Shown: positions 58,827-64,000 of the stretch, in pieces
Numbering within the stretch: the stretch's first letter is position 1
How the letters are laid out: every line of letters starts with the position of its first letter
Source: Entonaema liquescens
Lineage: Eukaryota > Ascomycota > Sordariomycetes > Xylariales > Xylariaceae
Assembly: GCA_902805475.1 (NCBI GenBank)
Contig: CADCSX010000003.1
Span: 3,224,001-3,288,000 of the forward strand
DNA: 64,000 nt
Direction of reading: 5' to 3'
Translations under genes and position numbers: made by a program
The notes under the pieces: model-generated
What the model saw: the letters and a program-made list of their open reading frames with translations, nothing else
The model's database searches: none
What the model was told of the DNA's origin: nothing

Positions 58827-60162
58827 CTACGATCCCTGCGAGGTTCGCATATCCCGGATTTCAGTCTCTAAGCGCACTCCGGCGCCTACAATGCGATCTA
58901 TAAAACCTTGTCCAAGACATGCCGGCGTATAGATACCGCCAGTTAGTTTGATGGTATCGTCCTCAAGGATAGTGGCGGCGCCTTGAGCGAGCGTCGTTTC
59001 CGTTACTATAATAGCTATGAGTCGCTTGAGCTTATAAAGAGGAGGAATCACTTACAGTAATACATGCTTCCAGTGTATGAGAAGTAACCAATGCTCGCCA
59101 GCAACGCATAGTGTCTCACTGCCCCTACTAAAACACTAGGGGCTCTTCTGAATTCTTGGTAAGTAAAGTTTTCCCCATAGAATTGGCTCTGTAAACTCGG
59201 CTCTTGCTTCATCAGGCCCCACGTCCGGTATACAATAGCAGCATTCATGGCGCCGGTGACACTCGTTGATAAGACGCCAAAGAAAGGGACGCTTGTAACA
59301 CCTGTGAGTAGGGTAAGGAGAGACTTTTTGGGACCTAGGTAGTTATTCGGCACCAGAGATATCGAATATGGTTTCACAGACTGTAAGAATACGTTTAACG
59401 GAAACGTTTCGAATACAGCCAGAAAAGACGAAAGTGTGCCGCCTGATGGGATTGAGCTGACCAAGATATCAGCTTAATTCGCGATCAATGTAGTAATCAT
59501 GTTGAACTTACTCAAGCCGGTCGAGACTCATCACCACATCACTTGTCTGAGCTAATAGCTTCAATCGGATGGTTGACACAAGAGCCCAAGTAAGGATGTC
59601 CGATGGCACAGACTCCAAGCCACTCTGGGGAAACATCCATGCGCCGGATGACTTAGCCGCTGCCTCGTACTTCTTAATCATAGCCATTGTGTACGGAGTC
59701 TCCCCAGTGCAGTCTAAATAGTGAGTACCCGCCTCAGCACATGCTTTAAATGCATATTCCCCATAGCATGAAAACGGGCCAAGCGTGGTGATTAAGCAAA
59801 ATATCTTGCGTGCCAATATTTCAATCTCTTCGCCCTCGATATGACATACCTCTATGGCTAGGTGTGTTATTCGTCATTAGCAGGGGACATTATTCTTAGG
59901 GATAAGCCCATACCAGGGGGGATACGATCATCATTCAGGCTCCTGCATTCAGACACAAGTTGCTTGAGCTTGTCTTCCGAGCGCCCGGCCACGGCCCATT
60001 TCAGATCCGTGGGTAGATTTGTCGTAACATGTTGCGCTGTCAATGCCCCTGTGTAGCCTGCGATGTCGATGAGAGAGTAGTCTTGAGATGCGGATATATA
60101 ACCTTACCCGTCGCACCTAGAATGACAAGATCATACTGGCGATCGTGTTTCTTGAGCGGCAT
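58827..60162 (-). CDS. Saccharopine-dehydrogenase-like oxidoreductase (trans-acting enoyl-reductase type)
   Basis: Five exons (60162-60108, 60057-59914, 59857-59512, 59456-59056, 59005-58827) with introns of 50-56 nt give 374 residues. The start MPLKKHDRQYDLVILGATGYTG places the Rossmann motif GATGYTG at 16-22, split by intron 1. Further blocks are KWAVAGRSEDKL, CYGEYAFKACAEAGTHYLDCTGE, GLESVPSDILTW, IPSGGTLSS and the C-terminal YFSYTGSMYY|LTETTLAQGAA...GGIYTPACLGQGFIDRI. This is not the lysine-pathway saccharopine dehydrogenase but the broader family that also includes enoyl reductases of polyketide and lipid clusters. All junctions keep phase, so the gene looks intact. As the third clean enzyme of the block it may act on the product of the BVMO or MpaB-like enzyme; this is inference. 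Confidence 0.82.
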
Positions 60163-60929
60163 AACCAAGACTTGCTGGACTTTTAACTTACTAATATCAA
60201 CGTCCCTCCTGAAGAACAGATGTATTACATAATAGGCACAAACGATTAGAGTCTACTTAGGGAACTTATTTATCAGTCTATGTACTATCCTATTCAGCTG
60301 TTGGCGGGGTGGGAGACCGAGGTTAGACTAGGAGGGCCATAAATTGGCATCTGAAACGTCTTGACATTGCCTCGGGACAAGGACATGGATCTACAATTTT
60401 CGTAATTCTCAACATAAACGGCCAATAACCCTGATGTATCAAGTGGAGTCGTAACCTCGTTCTCTCTGAGCCATTGGACCTAGACGTCACTCTCGTTGAA
60501 GATTGCTGGTTCCCCAGGACTTGTGTATTATATCGGAATAATAGTTAGATCCAGATGAATGGTGCTAAGGATAAAAAGGACCTAGAATAATGTATGGGTG
60601 ATACTAGGAGGAAATTTTATTTTCCGGAACTCAGCCTTATTAACAACGGTGTGATCTACACAATGAATAGACCAACACTCCAAGTAGTATCCAAAGCATT
60701 TAAAGGTGTCTAGAATCCCATTATATCAACGGTAGAACAGGAGGAATGTCTCAACTAGAGAAGCTAGGTAGAAGAAAGTTCTATAGCAGCAAGGCAAAGC
60801 ATGCCGAGGCTACAGACGCGACTAAATTCAACCTTCAAGCTACAGCTTATGTAAAGCTATATTAAGGGGTGATTTAGAATAAGAAAGACTGCCTTCGGCT
60901 AACCGTCTTCAATGGAAGTATCATAGCTA
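60163..60929. other. Intergenic, no supported gene
   Basis: About 770 bp upstream of the saccharopine-dehydrogenase-like gene. No gene or repeat is recognised. Confidence 0.5.
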
Positions 60930-61087
60930 GCCAACCTCTTTTCACATCTTCCAAGGTCTTTTCAAGACGACGAACTCGTGTCACACAAGCGCACCTCCTT
61001 CGAGCCTGAGATCGCGGATCTTCTTATTCAAACTTATTTCCGGGCCGTTTCCTTCGGTACCGCCGAAGCCTTGGCACCATTTTTCAA
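60930..61087 (+). other. Exon-like remnant ending at a splice donor
   Basis: A frame reading FSHLPRSFQDDELVSHKRTS then FEPEIADLLIQTYFRAVSFG and TAEALAPFF ends at a good donor (GTGAGT at 61088). The residue mix looks coding. A matching acceptor (GGTCAG, ending 61160) is followed within two bases by a solo LTR, so the next exon is missing. I do not recognise the protein. It may be a broken gene. Confidence 0.35.
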
Positions 61088-61162
61088 GTGAGTCTTGAGA
61101 TATGGGGTTTTAGAATGTCTCGGTAGGGACATGTATGTTAACATTTTTCGTTCTGGTCAGTA

Positions 61163-61303
61163 TGTCAAGGGTTTCACTTCAGACCGCTTAGAACAAAAGA
61201 CGTGTTTCAGTATGTATAGCTCTGGGAACCAGAGCTACCTAAGCTAGAGTTCCTTGTAAAATGACAGAGTTGATTCCTCGCCCTTTCACTCCACCTCGTG
61301 ATA
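61163..61303 (+). repeat. Solo LTR, copy A (family 3)
   Basis: 141 bp starting TGTCAAGGG and ending CCTCGTGATA, flanked by CAGTA on the left and TAGTA on the right (a 5-bp duplication with one C/T change). It shares the core TATGTATAGCTCTGG...AGAGCT and TAGAGTTCCTTG with copies B and C. Confidence 0.72.
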
Positions 61304-61700
61304 TAGTATATACTTAGAATGAAGTCTTGTCAAAACTCCCAGGGTGAAGAAGCAAGCGGGAAAGCTACACAATAGATTGGCCTCAACACAATACTCAGGA
61401 AGCCCACCAAAAGTCCAAGTATTGAGCCTCGGTGACGAAACTTCAGATTCACTGGCGTAAGACCTCTCCTCAACTGGCCCACGAAAGTTCTCAATAAGTC
61501 TTACGCCTAACCGTATATGAGCCGATGAGAAGCGCAGACCCGTGTAGACAGCTTTCATTTGCTACTCCTTCCGATCAGGGACAATGCGAGAAAACATCAA
61601 GTTAGGATCGTAGGACTAAAGTCGTACTTTTTAAAACCATGGCTTGAGTCTACTTAGCCACGGTGCAGACCTGTTTCGCAAAATACCGTTCATGTATGGG
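61304..61700. other. Intergenic between solo LTR copies A and B
   Basis: About 400 bp with no supported gene. A minus-strand open frame at 61286-61558 overlaps the LTR and is not called. Confidence 0.45.
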
Positions 61701-61840
61701 TGTCACGAGGCAAATCAGAAGGTGAGGACACAACTTTGTTGTTCCGCAAGGAACTCTAACTAAGTTAGCTTTGAAGTCAGAGCTATACATACAAAACAGC
61801 TTCTTTATTTTAAGGGGGTCTCAAGTGAGACCACCTGACT
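61701..61840 (-). repeat. LTR copy B (family 3), inverted
   Basis: 140 bp reading TGTCACGAGGC on the + strand and ending GTGAGACCACCTGACT. It is the reverse complement of copy C with scattered changes. No 5-bp duplication is seen at its ends, so it may be one end of a larger lost element. Confidence 0.7.
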
Positions 61841-63509
61841 TCACAGCTAATCTCGACGAAGTCCATGGATACTTCCCCTCTATAACCATTGAGATGATGG
61901 CTATGTTATACAAGATAGTGGGAGGTTCAGCTCTCGGCCTTTTAGACACGGTACGATATACACGGTTTTTATTAGATCCAGAGAACTTATCCGGCCGGAA
62001 GCTCTTCGTGATCAATCGTACGGGAAGATACAACGCCGACTCTTAGAATAAACCTCTTGCTTCCTAGATCATTCTTCATTCAACTCCTACAGGTTCTTGG
62101 AACAGGCTCGAGTTGTTGAAACTTGCTCGCCTAATTCATACGTACAAATACTAACTGGTATTTAGATCTTAGATTAACTTTAGTATTACCATTCCGGTTA
62201 GTTACAAGGCTTAATATATGTGCTCATCCTGTATTGTAGGCCTTCTGTTGGATCACGGGCAGTAATTTGTTACGATTGTTGATGAGGTATATGTAATGTG
62301 TCTGTTCTAGTACGGTAACTCTAGCCTGTAGTTGAGAGTTGCTTAACCACTGCTATGTTGATAGTAATACGGTATTTATTGTATTGAATATTGGTAGTCT
62401 TAGAGTGAATCTAGGTATATAATCATAAAATGTATCTCCTTTCTTGTATTGTACCCTCTATAGGGGGTGGTAATTAGTTGCTAGTTAAGGGGATAAGGTC
62501 TTGACTACTAAGAGTATGGTAACTAACCATTTACCATACAGATTTGGATCCTCAAAAGAAAGAAGCTTTAATGCTATAGTAAAGTCTAGGGATACCTAAG
62601 GGACACCGACATATCATTTGCTGGTCGAACCGTTCCCCCTATTATCTAGTCCCAAGCGCAATCCAAGAATGCACAGTAGGTATCAGAGCAGTCCAGTTTC
62701 CAGGTAGCACCACTCTCCTCATCCCATTCTCGTCACCGCATAAATAACAACCACGTGCACTTAAATTAGATCAATGCGAATCATGTATATGTGCCTGATA
62801 TCAATTTAGTCCACGCAAATGGCAATAGGCAGGAGGAAGCTCTTGAAACCATTAATAGCCTAGGTCCAGAGCACCGGGTCTAACGAGCCGGTGACGGTTC
62901 TTACTTTCTTGTTCGTAATTTTAGAAAGCCGGCGGAAACGTGCGACCTAGTCGCCGCCGGTACCTAGCGAGCGCAGTCCGATCAGCCAGCCCGGCAAAGA
63001 AACTCACGATCCCGATATCCCGCCCGGGGCTGGTTTCCCAAAGCGGGCAGCGCGGCCGTCCCTGGGGGAGGGGGACTACACTAACGGGCTAGCCACCTAT
63101 GCAAGGCAGCTTGTGGTCCTATTGTAAGCGGCCTAATGCACGGCCGATGTGAGGACACCAAGAATGCTTTCCCCCCTATAAGCGGAGTCGCTAAGGTCAG
63201 ACGGTCCGGGATCGGCGACGCAGGTACGCCGGACTTGCAGTAGGCGATGTGGCAGTCTAGCCTACCAGCCGGCGGCAGTGGATGCGTGAATGCCGCTGGA
63301 GTCCGAGAGAGGTGTAACATCGAGCTGATGGGGTTAGCTTTGAGACTTGTGATCCATATAAGAACACCGCCAAGACATTTGGAGAAGGCTTACAAGCTGT
63401 CAAGCTTTACATATCGACATCTGCAGGGGCGAGCTGCGGTGGCACAAAGGAGCAACACCAGAATAAATCGTGTACTACACAACCGGAATTCTTGGCATAT
63501 GGCTTGATG
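61841..63509. other. Gene-poor stretch between LTR copies B and C
   Basis: About 1.67 kb. A plus-strand open frame continuing to 62046 encodes DEVHGYFPSITIEMMAMLYK and more, which looks partly coding but is unrecognised. The part from about 62930 to 63250 is distinctly G+C-rich compared with the rest. No other feature is supported. Confidence 0.4.
63505..63509. repeat. Target-site duplication of LTR copy C, left (TGATG)
   Basis: TGATG before the LTR is repeated exactly at 63649-63653 after it. Confidence 0.8.
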
Positions 63510-63648
63510 TGTCAGGGGTCTCACTTGAGACTCCCTTAGAACAAAGAAACCGTTTTGTATGTATAGCTCTGGCTTCAGAGCTTCCTTAGTTAGAGTTCCT
63601 TGCGGAACAACGAAGTTGTGTCCTCACCTTTTGGTTTGCCTCGTGACA
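63510..63648 (+). repeat. Solo LTR, copy C (family 3)
   Basis: 139 bp with perfect inverted ends TGTCA and TGACA. It contains the palindrome GTCTCACTTGAGAC near its start and has an exact 5-bp target duplication TGATG. One LTR with a matching duplication on both sides is the product of recombination between the two LTRs of a full element. Confidence 0.83.
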
Positions 63649-63653
63649 TGATG

Positions 63654-64000
63654 TGACTGCCTCGACACATCTATTCGTTGATTAGGGCTTTCGGTGGCAC
63701 AATGAAACAGTCTCACACCTGGAGCACACACCAGGGGAAGTTTACAAAGACAGCTCTCCTCTTCCGAAATTATCAACGTCAGTGGGAGTTTATCATCCGA
63801 ATTCAAGATCTTCTAAGATCATGATCGTCACCGATATTGTTGTCATGTTACCTCATAGCCTGAGAGGCACACCATTTTGAATTAGGTGAGCGAGCGAACG
63901 GCGGCGTGGATCGCAATCCCAGTGAAGGGGATGATTTTCCGAAGATCCAGGTCAACCGCAAGGATCAGAAGTTCAATGTTGGAGAACCCCTAACCCCGAT
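63654..64000. other. End of window, possible partial exon
   Basis: No supported gene. From about 63866 to the window end one + frame stays open (GERANGGVDRNPSEGDDFPK and on) and may be the beginning of an exon that continues outside. Too short to judge. Confidence 0.3.

Noticed and set aside
61286..61558. A 90-codon minus-strand open frame
   Set aside because: It overlaps solo LTR copy A and shows no domain.
61771..62046. Open frame coding EVHGYFPSITIEMMAMLYK and more
   Set aside because: Its 5' part lies inside LTR copy B. The rest may be coding-like but is unrecognised and short, so it is only mentioned in the regional note.
62600..62640. GGTTCGACC-like sequence on the minus strand, as in a tRNA T arm
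   Set aside because: No matching acceptor, D or anticodon stems were found around it.
1..64000. CRISPR arrays, rRNA or tRNA genes
   Set aside because: No spaced direct-repeat array and no rRNA-like stretch were seen. No cloverleaf could be supported by eye; a tRNAscan-type search would be needed to exclude a tRNA.

Overview
This window looks like a chromosome segment from a filamentous ascomycete (Pezizomycotina, most likely a Sordariomycete-type fungus). The evidence is as follows. Genes are split by short introns of 43-101 nt with GT...AG ends and CTAAC/CTGAC-like branch sites. Protein families are typically fungal: a DapB-type dipeptidyl aminopeptidase, a DMATS prenyltransferase, a HEI10 meiotic RING protein, a LYC1-like acetyltransferase, a Zn2Cys6 regulator and an MpaB-like oxygenase. 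Two large, almost pure A+T blocks carry retrotransposons destroyed by repeat-induced point mutation (RIP). The assignment to a class is inference.

Layout. 1-1303: 5' part of an unknown gene leaving the window. 2106-9377: a complete LTR retrotransposon (145-bp LTRs, TACCT target duplication), heavily RIP-mutated. 9434-38013: a normal gene-bearing region with an AAA ATPase, an orphan DMATS prenyltransferase, a YbjQ-domain protein, DapB, an F-box/ankyrin protein, a GPI-type secreted protein, an amidoligase-like protein, a frameshifted 3beta-HSD-family gene, a LYC1-like acetyltransferase, an acidic unknown protein, a HEI10 homologue, two small related unknown proteins and a hotdog thioesterase. 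38599-46169: a second RIP-mutated LTR element (205-bp LTRs, ATACT/ATACC flanks). 46263-47613: a RIP-affected element with terminal inverted repeats. 48489-60162: an accessory block with an MpaB-like oxygenase, a fragment of a cyclase-family gene, an alpha/beta hydrolase with a frameshift, a Zn2Cys6 activator with several reading-frame breaks, an intact Baeyer-Villiger-type flavin monooxygenase and an intact saccharopine-dehydrogenase-like reductase. 60163-64000: gene-poor DNA with three copies of a ~140-bp LTR.

How the parts relate. The 48.5-60.2 kb block has the make-up of a small oxidative catabolic or secondary-metabolite cluster: ring or chain oxygenase, BVMO, ester hydrolase, cyclase, reductase and one regulator. 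There is no core PKS, NRPS or terpene synthase in view. The regulator, hydrolase and cyclase look broken, while the BVMO, MpaB-like and reductase genes splice cleanly. Most of the breaks are one missing base in a short homopolymer, and a similar one occurs in the 3beta-HSD gene 25 kb away, so assembly error has to be separated from real decay. RIP is confined to the transposons and stops at, or inside, their outermost LTR sequence; neighbouring genes show no sign of it. All splice models were made by eye from sequence; no database search was run.
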